Part shown: positions 34,017-47,252 of the stretch, piece after piece
Layout of the letters: each line of letters starts with the position of its first letter
How positions within the stretch are numbered: position 1 is the first letter of the stretch
From: Siphonodentalium dalli
Lineage: Eukaryota; Mollusca; Scaphopoda; Gadilida; Siphonodentaliidae
Reading direction: 5' to 3'
Assembly (NCBI GenBank): GCA_032622095.1
Contig: CP136066.1
Span: 173,413,164 to 173,477,163, forward strand
DNA length: 64,000 nucleotides
Translations under genes and position numbers: made by a program
The notes under the pieces: model-generated
The model's input: only the letters and a program-made list of their open reading frames with translations
Databases searched by the model: none
What the model was told of the DNA's origin: nothing

Positions 34017-36735
34017 AATCATACAGGTATCTATCTGCCAGACCCAAATCCGGATAAAGGATGAAGGGAGTTTGCACAGTCATAGTGGCCCAACATCAAT
34101 TATCACCTATCGCGAAGTAGTATGTACCAAGCAGTACCGGTAAACGACGAAATACCAAGCTGAAGTTTTCGCTCACTGTTTTCTATAGATTTACGCTCGC
34201 TATGTCATCAAAACTCAAATAAAATTACGCTACGTTGCATTATTTTGTTTTATTTCTTCATTACTCAGCACAAAATATGCTTTAAATGTCATATGTTCCG
34301 CCTTATTTCCCCCAGCTTGGTTCTGCTTGGTTCAGCAGAAGAGGTAGTCAATGCCGATACACTAAATCACTTCAAAAATTGACTCGACGAATATTGGAAA
34401 GAACAGGAGGTGAGACTTGATTACAAAGCTAAACTAGGGATGACAAGTTCTCAGATGAGTCGGGCATTGGCTAGACTCAAATAGTGATGAGCCGATTGTC
34501 AAATAGAGCCTCGTGCCGATTATTTGAGATCACAATCAGCCGATTCAGGTGCCGATTCCGATTATTGTAATAATTATACCAAAATATGTGATATGTGTTA
34601 TATACTACCTTGATTTGGAAGCAACAACATCAGTAATATACCAGTATACATAAGTATACGTTTGGGTAAGTATAAAGGAAGGTATGGGTGGACTTGTGAA
34701 CGAATTCCTGCGTCCCGACAACCAATACACATGTTAAACTAGAATGCACCCACTGGAGCTGCCTATACTTGCGCCCATCACACATTTGGCATGTTTTGTG
34801 GTGTCTTACCAAAAACAGTTTAACCAAGAGTGCTGGCCCCTCGTTTGAGATCGATAACAAAAATCTAGATATAAAATCTCAGTTCATCCATCGCTGAAAT
34901 AGTCATGTGTACCGACTTAATATCTCTGTTATCTCTAGTTGATCCGTTACACTAATGATAGTCTTAGTAATACGTACGAGTTGTTTGACATTTTAATAGA
35001 ACAACGTAGACGTCGTGCATATAAAGGATGTGAAGACGATTGGTTGCCGATGATGCTATATTATATACAATTTGGGTTAAATTACTAATTTGATTAGAAT
35101 GATATCAAGTGTGTATGCCATTGCACTTCAGTGGCAAAAACATAAAAGTAAATTACAAATACCGACACAATTAAATAAAAGACACGCGACCATTGGCTAA
35201 TCTTTGATTAACAGTGCCCTTAGCGACTGATCTGTACAGTCTTCGGGAACATAACATCGGGTAGTCTATTGCGTTGATAACGAGAAAGCTTGTTTTCCCA
35301 GTTAATTAATAAGGGATTTTAATAATCCATGTTTTCAACTTTTCACATTCACATTGTTCAGTGCAATTGTTTTTCAATTGAACCACACGAACGACTGTTT
35401 GGCCGGACAGGATTTATATGCACCAGGATCTTTCGAAAATGTTTTGAACTTTCCAGAAATACGTTCGCACCTCACGGTCTCTACGAAGAAAAAAAAACGA
35501 TTCCGCACAGATCTTTTAGACATGATCTCAACTCATTTCTCCGAGTTCCAAGTTACATAAGATAGGCTTCTAATGGGCAGTACTATTGCTCACCTTTGTT
35601 TTCCATGCAGTATATATATATATTTATAACAATAAAACACGAAGTTGCTGGCAGATGGAATGGTTTGGCCGTCCGTGTAATATGAGTCTCAGCTGTCTGG
35701 ACATCGACGCGATTATGTCTGGTGTTTTGCGCGCCCATGTAGCTTGTGACGTCCTGATGTGCGTCGTGACGTCATCGCGTCTTGATCGGTTTCCAGAAAT
35801 AAATCAGTCAATATTGTTCATTTATGAACGATTTATTACCAAAATAAAACCAGATAACAAAGCAAATTAAGTATGTATGAGGATTTAAATTACAATTGAT
35901 GCAACCATTTCATATTATTTCGTGTGCATTCTTTACAGTATGTACTTCCGGTATGACATAACATATTCACGGAAGGACAGACAAATAAACAGACAGACAA
36001 ATATCCGCACAGAAAACATTACTTGCGTCCAGCATGGACTGGCGCAAGTAATTATGCTAAATTTACCGTAGATTTATGTCTACAAGTCGCTACTTGTTGA
36101 CCCAGTATTTCTCCTCAAAATGTGCACGCGCCTTATACAACTACCGTAAGTCAACAGGGGTCTGAATTCTGGCTACAATCACACAGGTGAGTTTTGGCAT
36201 TCGCCGCGATGACAACTCAGAAGAGTGCATGACCGTCAAGAGATGAAAGAGGGTACCTCTTAAAATCCCTGAAACAGAACGCAGCGAAGCCCAGCGCAGC
36301 GAGGCGAAAAAAATTTGGCCGGGGTCCAGGGACCGCATAGGCCCCTGGAAGCTCTAGGGTTTTTGAAGCTCTGAGATTGATTCTCAGCCTCTCCTGGCAG
36401 CTTTTCTGGCTTTATTATAGTGGCATTTTTTGGCTGGAAAGTTCAAAATTTTGGTCTATATCACAATATTTTAGGAGATCCTCCAATTCATTATATTATT
36501 AGATTAAGAACATACACAAATATTTGATAGAATGATAACCATACCTCAAAAAGTATTGATTGAGACCATTTGCATTTATACAGAGGTGCTGTTGTCCATA
36601 CAGGTACTGCAGTAATTTCACATAGATAGAACACACATTGGAAAGTTCCTTTAGAGTCAGTTGAAGTTGCAAATTAAATAAAGTTAACTCATCAATACAC
36701 TGTACATACAGGTATGGTAAACATAAGATGTTTAC

Positions 36736-37347
36736 TTTTCCATTTTCTTTCTTTTTGGGATTGTGTAGTTTTTTAGTGTCCCTAGCCATCTCTTTTGCAT
36801 ATTTTATCAGATGTGGTGTAAGTGATAACGGAAGAGAATTCTCACACAAAAATGCCAATGTTCGGCCTTCTGCATACGATTTTCTATCAATAATGTTCAC
36901 AAAAGGTTTCACATCTGGCTTCCGAATGTTATTGGAACACAGATTTCCATCATGCACATTAAGAGGTGCCCCATAGGGGAGAGTGCACCTTTCACGATCA
37001 CCACCACCAGGAAGGGATTGTTTTTCTTCTGGTTGCAATATGCCCTGCTTGACTTTTACATTGAAGAAAGTTGCAGGTAGGGACTGATTTGTTTGTATGT
37101 TTTTACGATGTCCACGATGTAGCACTGAGTTTGAATGTACTTTTAAGGCCTTCTTTCCTTCGTTTCCGTAGCTGATATCTTTGTTGCACCACAAACATTT
37201 TGCGAAGCCAGGACGGTCAATTTTTCACACAAAGTCAGACAAATAGTCACCATTAGCATCCTTTTCCTGAAGCCAGCTCCATTTAAATTTATTCTTAATA
37301 CTCTCCTCCTTTTTCGAAAGATCTTCCTGACTTTTCAATTCCATCAT
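36736..37347 (-). pseudogene. hAT transposase N-terminal exon with BED-type finger
   Basis: Minus-strand frame starting MMELKSQEDLSKKEESIKNK, then FKWSWLQEKDANGDYLSDFV and KIDRPGFAKCLWCNKDISY with GKKALKVHSNSVLH: a C-x2-C ... H-x5-H zinc finger of BED type, the DNA-binding head of many hAT transposases. One in-frame TGA lies between SDFV and KIDRPG, at about 37226-37228. Further on, LPLSLTPHLIKYAKEMARDT resembles the helical segment that follows the finger in these proteins. A donor (GAAAA|GTAAAC) at 36736 probably ends the exon; the frame runs on to 36499 without further similarity. The remaining transposase is absent from the element. Confidence 0.72.
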
Positions 37348-38483
37348 TTAATGCCGATAACACAAAATAATTATCGCCGATCGAGCAATAAACACTTCGA
37401 ATTGTTGGAAATATATTGGCGCCAGATCGGCACCGTAATTTCAATGTATAATCCATCGCGATTGGCTGATATTGAAGTATGGCAGAGTCTCTTGCAATAG
37501 CAGCGCCAATCAACAGAGGCATCGTAAATAACTTTGGCTGTGACCGGTGAATCGGAAAGTTAGCCGGTGCTCGTAATAACGGCCGGCTTTTTTTTTTACA
37601 AGAACAACAAATCGCCGGCGAACTTAATCGATGTCCGATTTTCGCTTCGCAAACCTCACCCCCTATAATTTTCGTTCGGATTTGTAGTTATCTTAAGAAA
37701 CAATAACCCAAAGCTGCTTAGTAATGAATATTGATGAAATAATTCTGGAATTAATTTTCATTCCGGAAGACTTGTGAATTTTTTTTTTGAAAATCCCGGA
37801 ATTCCGTCAAATTCCGGAAAACTTTCATCTCTGATGACCGTTCACACCAAAACAGGAACGAAATGTTTAATTACAAATAAAAACAATTAAATAATATTAA
37901 TAATTGTTACCAGTGTATTTATCACTATCGAAATAATAAAATACAAGAATTCAACATGAGACCTCCGTCTGAGGAAGAGAATTTTGATGTTATACCACAA
38001 TATCCTGAACTCAACTGTAGACTGTAGAGACACTGAATACCAAGGATGACGCAACACTTGTTTACTGTCTACATGTTTTTTTTATGTCAGCTTTTAGATA
38101 AGAGGTCATTGAGGTCACTGGCTGACCTGGAATCAGTTTGAATACAGGTGATTAGCGGCCACTACGTTGAATAGTAGTTGTTAATTTGTGAACAATGGGG
38201 GATGTTGTAAACACACTACACTATATAATGGGTCTCGTCGGGATATTTTACATATTTATTTCAATTCATTCGATATATAATAACTGAAGCATGGTGAATG
38301 CAGTGAACAACGTAATTATGTGTCAGGTGATGTTGTAGCATCTTTTGGACGCCATCCGACACCGGTGACTCTGTCACCGATGTCAAAGGTCACGAACCAG
38401 TCTCCAGGCACTTGAAACTGACAGACCGAACCATGAACACGCACGAATATCGGAGAAGCAAACGCTGATATAGGGACTTGCCG

Positions 38484-39355
38484 CAGGGACCAGCCTAGAC
38501 CAGATTTTCAGGGCGAAATGACTTCGCCCTACTATAAAAATAAGGCGAAGTGGCCGTTCTATAGGGCGAAGTGAGTCTACAAAATTTAAATTGATCAGTA
38601 CTACGACAGGAGTCGCTATAGAACGAAAATAGGAGAGATGAAATATGTCAATTAAACTTATGAAACAATGGTTGAAATATGGAGTCATTATGTTCACTTC
38701 ATGACCCTAATAACTATTAATAATACCCAAACATAATTGTGAGAGGATAGCAGCATTTTATATCGTAATTGTGAGAGAATGACAGGATTTTATTTCATAT
38801 TTTTCGGGTTGTTAAAAATGCCAACAATATTTATCAAACAGAAACGAAACGAAATCATGAACGCTTTTACTGCGCTCTGATAGTTATTCCGTTTGAAATT
38901 TTAATATGCTTCACAAATGAATTTGTTTTAAAATTTCTTTAACCAAACTCCATAGAGGGAGTGATGAATTGACACATTGTGAGAGGTGTGAGTTGTAATC
39001 TTCATTGTAAGGTGTGGTAATCTAAAAATAACAACAACCAGATTAACACTTGAGGCCCGACGATGTTTTCACAGCTGCCAGTAATCAGACTCCATTGTCA
39101 ACGTTGTCAGATTGGAGCATTACAGGTGTTAATTGTTTTATAACACCATGATACACCCTGATAGTGGAGTATTGTGTGCAATCACAGTTGACAGTTGTAA
39201 ATTATCATAAATTATTTGGGGCATTTTGCCGAATTTCGTCAGTCAACTTTGGAATTTTTAGGGCGACTTGAACTTCGCCCGACTGCCAAAATAAGGCGAA
39301 GCGGACGGCGCTAGGGCGAAGAAGTCGCTCACGTCGCCCTCTCGGCTGGTCCCTG
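38484..39355. mobile_element. hAT element 4, nested in element 3
   Basis: CAGGGACCAGCC is inverted at the right end as GGCTGGTCCCTG. The 8-bp duplication ACTTGCCG is at 38476-38483 and 39356-39363. Subterminal zones repeat GGCGAAGT and ACTTCGCCC. No coding content. It inserted after element 3 was already in place. Confidence 0.94.
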
Positions 39356-39709
39356 ACTTGCCGGCCGGCACGAAAAGGATCCAACATATGAAACTCTATG
39401 TAAGTAGATCTAGGATAATGGCGGGCAAGAGTTGTAGTAAAGACACTACAATGTGTACTTTCGGGGGTTTATACCTGTGTTATCATCAAATTTGTGTTTG
39501 GTTACACTTTCCCCATGTTTACTGGTCATTTATTCAACAAAACATCGTTATATTTAACACAGTTTATTGAAGAAAAACAAGCACCTGATTATTATTTAGA
39601 CAATCGGAAATGCCGATGTTGAAACCCGAGTACCGATTGTCATCCGATGGGCCACAATCGGCCGATTCCGATTGTCGTTTCCGATTATCGGCTCATCACT
39701 AGACTCAAA

Positions 39710-41782
39710 CATATAGGGCCTGAATTTGGTGAATTCGGGGAACCAGACACAGAAGATGTGGACATAATGGCACAAGCCAGCATCCACAAACAGCATAAGG
39801 TATCATAAGGTATGAGTGTTCATATAATAATCAAGTTCTTGGGTTTTGAACTGATGGAATATGATCTTTATACTACTAATTGTCAACTTGCCTGCCTCGT
39901 CAACTTACGTCAAGGTAAATTTCAGAAAGATGCCTAAGAATATTAATTTTCGCAGGTAAAGGTGTGGCAAGAATTGAACCAATCAGAAGGCAAGAATTTT
40001 TTTCAATTAAATACAGGTGAGTTGACATGTGTGGTGGAAATCCGTCTGTGTCAAAGGTCAAAATATTGAATCAAAGACCTAGTTATTACTACTAGAAATG
40101 CCGCGCACTCGAATTAATTTATTTGTAGACAAATTGAACCTGACATATATTTTTCTAAATCGCAAAAAAATCTCATTGCAATATTTACCTTCACTGACAG
40201 AGTGTTATTTACAGTGTCACTGTCAGTGATTACCGGTATACTTAAAAGTTAAATACAAAAATGTCAAAATACAATTTTTAGCCATTACGTTCTTTATTGC
40301 GCTAATTAAAAATAGCATAAAATGAAAATGACATGACCAATATTCACATTATAGCCTCATAAGTAAAACTATGTTGCACACTGCTGCATGTGAGTTGTGA
40401 CCTAGATAATAATAGACTGGTTCCCCAAATCAACAAGTCCAAATCAAATGAATTGAAGCGCATCATCTCATTTGTCAATATGCTACACAAGAATATTCAG
40501 CACAAATAATTCTACAATATCATGTTTAAACAGTAGAATGATAATATTGTGATAAACTCAATAGTGGACTAATTATCAACAAACAGTTATGCTAGAATTT
40601 GGTAAGGAAGTCACCTCCCTTGCATGTTTGGTCTGGCCAAGTCGAAAAATTCAATGTGAAATCTACGGTCAAAATAACACTGTCAAATGACGACAGCAAA
40701 ACATGATCTAGGACGACATTTTATCATAGCATATCTAGAATATATATAGGGTGTGCCTATACATATTTTAGCTCGCAGCGACTATTATTAGATGGAAAAT
40801 TCTTACTTTTAAATACAATGATAAATACTGCGTGCACGTCTGCGCCAGAAGTTCTAAATGTTCATTTCCGGTCAATGACGTAGTTCGCTTACGCTAAAAT
40901 AAAAATTAAAAAGTTATCTATATAATTATTTTAGCATATAAACGTTTAATTTATTAACAATACTTAAGTGAATAATTTACAAAACAAAAGTTTAAATTTA
41001 TATACCGCTTTGCCTAAGGCATGTCATTATTATTAACAATCAACATTGAAATTGAATGATTTTTTTATAAACATAAGCGTCATATGGCAAGCTCGCCCAA
41101 TTCGTTTTCAATCGAGGATGACGAGAATCTTATTTTTCATATCATGTGGCTTTATAATTTTTATGAGTCAAACGTGAACTTCACACATTGACATCTATAT
41201 AACATTTGTTGTTAATTGTAAAATAGATCATTCATCGGAAACATCAACACGTCACGTGTACGTTATTCTTTCAACTTTGAGTTTGAACTTTAACCTTTCA
41301 CAACTAGACTAGTTCAGTTCTTCCTAACACTGCACATCATTAGCATACATGGCAATGGTCAAGTGTTAGCAACAACACTCAACAGTTAGTGACTCATCAC
41401 TGATGTCATACCTACCCCATAATACTAATATTTGACTTGGTTTGGATGAGTGCTGATTATCAAGCCGAACTGTAATTTGAAACTGATCGCTATAAGTTGT
41501 CATGTTATCGCGCCTTATAATCTCCTGTGCCAGGCTATGACTCATAAAGTTAGCGTAACATTAAAGCGACATTTAATTTTCAAGCCTCACATTATGAAAC
41601 ACTGTGGATCGAGTTGTCGCTTTTCTGCAATCAAAATCGGTCAATAAATATATGTAGGCGACATCAATTTAGTTAGGTGTTGTCGTGTAATTATAAATTA
41701 TGAACCCGTCAGCAACTTTTTCACCGAAGCTGCAAAAAAAAAAAATTATCCATATTTATTTTTTTACCACTGTTCTTCAGTA
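39710..41782. other. Intergenic stretch, little structure
   Basis: No supported gene, RNA or repeat. Open frames are short and have no recognisable motifs. Confidence 0.45.
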
Positions 41783-42389
41783 TGGGAGACCGTTTTCACA
41801 TTTATTAATAATTCGACATTTGTGTGCTTAATTACTAGTAACTGCAATTCAATTGCGCATAAGCGCAATTACTCATATGAGTCATATCTCTGCCCAATTG
41901 CTCTTTAGCCATAACAAACTTTCACCCCTGAAGATAAAAAATTAAGGTCCATCACAATTTATGTAACTTTTTTCTTTTTTTGCCGGAATCATTCACATTT
42001 TCTCACATTTACTGACTCAATTTTAAAGTAGCCTATGTGACAGTCTAGACATAGGAAATGGGTTGGTAGCCATCTTAAATTAAGAAATCCAAAGTTCATC
42101 TGCTCCAGCCCCAATATTTCAAAACATGACCAATGAACGATTATAATATTTTACCTGATAGTCATGAATGAAGAATATTTCATTAGAATTAAAGGGATTT
42201 TGTTTGTAATGCTCAATAAGTGCAATTGCTGCCCAATGTTAATGTTAAATGAATTGCAATTCAATTGTGCTTAATCGCAATTCAAACACAATTATTTAAT
42301 AAATATGAATACGGCACAATTCAATTACTGGTACATGTATACAAGTTTAGTCCAATTATTATTTAATAAATGTGAAAATGGCCTCCCAT
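41783..42389. mobile_element. Short inverted-repeat element
   Basis: Left end TGGGAGACCGTTTTCACATT followed by TATTAATAATT; right end ATTATTTAATAAATG followed by TGAAAATGGCCTCCCA. The terminal repeats are about 35 bp. Inside each end, GCAATTCAATTG and GCGCAATT words form subterminal repeats. A target duplication is not clear, so the superfamily is left open. Confidence 0.6.
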
Positions 42390-43079
42390 TCTATATGAAT
42401 TATCTGCAAACCATTCTATTAGTCATAATAGCATGAGAAAATGAGAATAATGGCGATAAATATACTAAATGTCTTGGTTTTATTTATTTTTATTTGCATA
42501 CTCGGTATATGAGATTTGCATTCACCAGTGAAAAAATTGCTGTGGCCTTATTCTCATATATGCACAATTAATATATCCTGTAAAAACAATTCCCGGAGTG
42601 ACTATTAATTGTCATCTCAAAATGAAAAGGTTTAAAGGGTCCCTTTAGGCTGTTTTCCGGAAACGGAAACTTTTGACAATAATAGATTCTCATTGCTACT
42701 ATTTTCATGATACATGTATAGTGAAATTAAAGAGTGTAAACTTATTTCAATCAGCACCGTGATGAAAATTAATAAATTATAAAAAAATAAAAAATATTAC
42801 AACATTTTTTGTTGAAGTTAAAAAAAAAATTCTTTCATTGAAATCTGAATAGGCCTACTGTTAGTTCTCCAAACAATCTACAAAGGCTGGGAATCTAATC
42901 CGTTATACCAATGCATTCTGCCATTATTATACCGATGCATTCAATATCCACAGAAACCACAAGCAATGTAGGTTTATGTGCCAATATGATCCCATTGAGG
43001 GATTAGATATGCATATGAATGGCTCCACCAATGTACCGTACAACGCTTTCCCGATCAAGGGGTGGGGTGGAGTTGAAAT

Positions 43080-43206
43080 CTTTTTAGGACTCTCCAATTC
43101 ACCAGAAGATCTGAACCAAAGCTAGTATGTGTGTTTCCCAGCTTAAAATACAGGCCAAATTCGAATATGGGTTCTGTCCAATTATTTTCATATGAGTTAT
43201 AGTGCT
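43080..43206. repeat. Short repeat shared with 62013-62432
   Basis: Contains, in the plus direction, TTCACCAGAAGATCTGAACC, AAGCTAGTATGTGTGTTTCC and CGAATATGGGTTCTGTCC. These match units of the tandem repeat at 62013-62432. It abuts the family D repeat. Confidence 0.6.
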
Positions 43207-43806
43207 TTTTATACCCCTCGCAACGAAGTTGTGGGGGGTAAACTGGAATCAGCTTGTCCGTCCGTCCATCCGTTGACTGTGGAACAAATTTGTCCGGAGT
43301 TTTTCTCAGTCGTTTTTTGATAATTTCCCTGAAACTTGGCACAGACATCGGCGACCATGGGAACCTGTGCACCTGCGATTATGACGTCTGTCAGACATTT
43401 TTTTGTGGAGTTATCCCCCTTTTTCGACAGAACATTTTCGCAACATGTTTAATTTTGTCCGAGCTTTTATTCCTACATTTTTTAGTCAATTTTCTTTAAA
43501 CTTGGCAAATATATTTAGTACAATGGGTACCTGTCCACCTACGATTATGAAATCTGTCCGACTTGTTTTTGTGGAGTTATTCCCCTTTTTCGACTTTGAA
43601 CATTTTCGCAACTTGCATAATTTTGTCCGAGCTTTTATTCCTATATGTTTCAGTCAATATGTTTAGGATTAGGGTTAGGGCTTAAGGTTGTGCACCTGCA
43701 ATTGGAATCTGTTATTTTATTATTTTAACTAAATGTTTACTGACATGTGAAACATCATAGTGTTTTAAAAACACGGGGGTATCCTTAGACCCATTGGGAC
43801 AGTCAC
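43207..43806 (-). repeat. Family D repeat, reverse copy
   Basis: Reverse orientation relative to 31712-32460. Begins TTTTTATACCCCTCGCAACG, contains CCGTCCGTCC and three blocks with GGAGTTAT.CCCCTTTTTCGA, and ends GGGACAGTCACACCTCTAG. No coding. Confidence 0.78.
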
Positions 43807-43809
43807 ACC

Positions 43810-44799
43810 TCTAGTTACATGTAGACTTAGAATTTGACTGTATTTTGGCATTGAAATTAGGGCTATATCAGATATTCTTTGTAAGCTCAAATTGTTATTG
43901 TATTTTGCGGTAGTATGATTCAAAATGGCTAAAGCGCTTATTTTGCCGCTAAAGGCCATTTTTCGATGCTCTTGTTATATCTATTTTCAGCCTGGTACAT
44001 GTATGCTAGTGCTATAATTAGTAAGATTTACTATACCGTAAATGGCGTTTTTTGTTTATAATCGGTAAACCTTGAAGACGGTATTATCATGGTTTAAAAA
44101 CATGTCATGCCGGCGCGTTACCGGGTACATTGTGGTTTACCTTTATCGGAATACAAAGAAACAACTTGGTTTCTTTACATGTATTTCATTGAAAACAGAA
44201 CCACAGGCACCGAGTAAGTGTTAGGAGATACATGGGGGGAGGTGTTGTTGTAAATTGGGCTGGAGTAGCTCCTAGACTAAGTGTTGCAGCTTTGGTTTAT
44301 TAGGTCGCCCGCGAATATATTGCAAGACTTATTTGTACGTTGTGCAGTGCGCACGCCACATATATGCTTATCAACCACTTTAAAATGACTAGTCTGTTTC
44401 AATGACTGGCCTGTGCTAATTTATGCTACACCTTATATGCGTCATTCTGCTCTATTTTTAATCTACTGAAAACGTGGGACAGCTCATTATTTCCCGGGTG
44501 TTATCGAGTGGGAATGATTGATTACGTTCATAAACATGGATTTAAATGTAGGAATTATAATAATTCAACCGGTAAGTGAATAATAGTTCTATAAGATATA
44601 TACTTTGAAAGTAATACACCTTATTTCCCAGCATTTAAGAAAAGCATTATACTATTTCACACCCAGCAGAACATTCCAATATCCAACATCACAGTGTTCT
44701 GTACGAGTCAGCATTGAGTCACCGGGTGGGGCTTGTGTATGACTTCGCTGAACAATGCTAGCAAAACTCGCAATTATTACTGTATTTGAGATCAGTGTA
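43810..44799. other. No recognisable features
   Basis: The first 80 bases resemble the 62-kb repeat (GGTATTGAAATTAGG relative). Otherwise no supported structure. Confidence 0.4.
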
Positions 44800-45012
44800 C
44801 AGTAATGCTCTAAGTAATCGACTCCTTAACCACAGCAGAATTATGGGTAATTTTTGAGGATTCAGTCGGAAATATGGCTTGTTGCCATTCATCGGAAAGC
44901 TCTCAGTGAGAGCTTTCCGATGAATGGCAACAAGCCATATTTCCGACTAAATCCTGAAAAGTTACCCATAATTCTGCTGTGGTTAAGGAGTCGATTACTT
45001 AGGGCATTACTG
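44800..45012. mobile_element. Palindromic MITE family B
   Basis: CAGTAATGCTCTAAGTAATC and GATTACTTAGGGCATTACTG are flanked by TA on both sides. Both arms are almost complete, meeting at AAGCTCTCAGTGAGAGCTT. It stands about 35 bases left of hAT element 5. Confidence 0.9.
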
Positions 45013-45047
45013 TACCTATTGTCTTGAATCCATGCATGCAGACAAAT

Positions 45048-47244
45048 TAGAGCTGGGACGGTTATGGGTTTTTCGTGACCGGTTATGAACGGCAAAAAAC
45101 CGCGATTAACCGGTTAACCACATATTATAGGTACTATTATGGGTGGGTAAGCCCAGTATGCAGAACGGCGATGATTGTGATGCTCACTGACATGGTAAGT
45201 TTGAGAACGGCTCCTGCCCATTATACAAAGAAGTTGTCACCCATGACACACATAATCACATATCTAATTAAGTACTGTATACACCCCGTCAGTAAGCCCA
45301 GGGGGCACGTGCACGTTTTGTCAAAGGATCCCCCCGTGCAAAATCTCAGTTAGCCTTGAGATGCTGGTTTACCATCGTATTTTATACTGATACCAAGAGT
45401 AGTTGTGTTATATAAAGAGAATGATGCGTTTTATTAAGATAAAATCATATAATAACAAGATACAGATGTCGACAGGTAAAACAAAAAATACAATTTATAC
45501 GTTGTAAACATGCGTATGGAACGGTTAATAGCGCACATAAATAGCACAAAGTTCAAACAACAAAGTTCAGAAGACGACAAGTCCATCGTCGTCGAAACCA
45601 TCGAACTCCAGGTCGTCGTCAGAATCTTCCTCGAAGAAGAAAAAATTTATGAATTTCGCGGTAATCGACGAAACGTATTATGTACGTTCTGCAACAAGAA
45701 CAATAACTCTATAAATTCGAGGTGGATTAATATTCGAATGGAAAAACTCATTATCTGATACTATTTTAAATGTAATGGTTCAAAAATGATTTAATATAAA
45801 TATTAGCTGCTCTGATATATATATTGCCTCATGTTAAAATGAAATAATCCAAGATTAATTAACGGCAATTGAGCCACAAAGATTGTAAACGAATTAACAC
45901 CAGAGAACGTGGCAACTTTTAAAAGTATATCATAGAAAGCAGGACTGCTCGTGGAAATTATTGGGCTCAATTTATATTTTCTTGGGATCAATTTGAAAAC
46001 ACAATAGTTGTGTAAGATAGATAGATAGATAGATCTTTATTGCACGACCACAAACAAATACATTCGGGTATGGCAATATACATGTACATGTACACATACA
46101 AAAAATAAAGAAAAAAACAGACATATAACATGGTATGGAAATCAATGGGTAATATACAAGCATAAATTGTGAAATATAAAGTTTGTGTCTGGCATTGGCC
46201 CGTTATTGTCACATTATTCGCGTCTTAAATAAGAGGCTGTCTGAATAAAATTACTGAGGGCCCTATTACAAAGTCGATCATCAACAGAAAAAAGAATACG
46301 TAGTTTTGCGTTAGCGTCAAGTTCCATGAAATTTGTTGTAATTTGTTCCATTGTTTCATATAGTAATATCTGTTGGATATTATATCGAGGACAGTATATT
46401 ATAAAATGTTCCTCGTCCTCAATGACGCCTGTATGACACTGTTTACATACACGGTCCGGCCTGAGGGTAATAGGCTTAGTGTATCGGCCGCGTTCAATAT
46501 CTAGATTATGACAGCTGGTCACTAATTTAGAAATCACTTTACGGCTACCTCGCGGTAAATTTCTGAGGTAATTTGATAGCTCGTATGTATCGGTCGGTTT
46601 TATTTTGGATATGAATTTTACCTTACTATTCTCAGTGGGTTTTCCATAAATATCACTGACTTGCCATGAACTGGCATAGTTTTCTTTCATGGTTTGGAGA
46701 AAATTGTTGGAAAATGTTTGTCGGTCTATATTACGCGGGTTTTCATATACGTTTTGAAAGCCATATGTAACCATGATTTTCCGGACAGAGTTAAGCCATG
46801 CGCAATTAGTCCATGTTTTCATTTCTGCCAGACATTTGGCCGGCAGTCTATTGGTGTCCATATTTTCTAGACGGAGCCAAAATTTTACCATATCTCTCAG
46901 AATATCTAGTCTAATTGGGAATCTCCCCAACTCCGCAAGTGCGGCTACATTTGTTGCAGTGTAATGAGTTCACACCCAAATTTAGTTGGAGTAATGCTAA
47001 TTAAATGCTAATTAATCAAGCCCTCAAAGAGCCGACACACCGCGTTTGATGTTGTTCCGTCAATCTCGGATTCATTTTAATTGACGGAGACAGATTAACC
47101 CTCTTATAGCCAGTTATAGCTGACCATCACAGTGATCATACACTATAATAGTGATGTTACGGTTAACCGACCACGGCGAATCCGTGACCGGTCACGGCCA
47201 TAGTTGGTGGTTAACCGGTTAACCGCATAACCGTCCCAGCTCTA
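45048..47244. mobile_element. hAT element 5 carrying a LINE insertion
   Basis: TAGAGCTGGGACGGTTATG is inverted at the right end as CATAACCGTCCCAGCTCTA. Its 8-bp duplication AGACAAAT is at 45040-45047 and 47245-47252. Subterminal sequence is rich in ACCGGTTAACC. Around 45567-45640 the minus strand reads an acidic segment (EEDSDDDLEFDGFDDDG) that may be a transposase or host-derived scrap. A LINE fragment occupies about 46017-46966. Confidence 0.93.
46017..46966 (-). mobile_element. 5'-truncated LINE, C-terminal RT-protein fragment
   Basis: An uninterrupted 238-codon frame (46930-46214, minus) contains a C-x2-C-x9-H-x4-C knuckle (CKQCHTGVIEDEEHF then IIYC) typical of the C-terminus of LINE endonuclease/reverse-transcriptase proteins. 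It is preceded by helices such as TYELSNYLRNLPRGSRKVIS. About 190 bases of 3'UTR end in AATAAAG followed by an (ATCT)n tail, seen as TAGATAGATAGATAGATC on the plus strand. The RT catalytic domain is missing, so this is a dead-on-arrival copy. The intact frame suggests a young insertion. It sits inside hAT element 5. Confidence 0.85.
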
Positions 47245-47252
47245 AGACAAAT

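Larger units (their letters stand above)
34482..39701. mobile_element. hAT element 3, 5.2 kb with transposase remnant
   Basis: TAGTGATGAGCCGATTGTC begins the left end, and the right end reads GATTATCGGCTCATCACTA. The 8-bp duplication GACTCAAA is perfect (34474-34481, 39702-39709). Subterminal CCGATT words are repeated. The interior holds a BED-finger coding exon (36736-37347, minus) and a nested hAT (38484-39355). I saw no DDE core or hATC dimerisation domain, so the element is not autonomous as it stands. It lies wholly between the two host genes. Confidence 0.93.

Noticed and set aside
37295-37522. 75-codon minus frame overlapping the BED exon
   Set aside because: It is out of frame with the zinc-finger reading and has no similarity I recognise.
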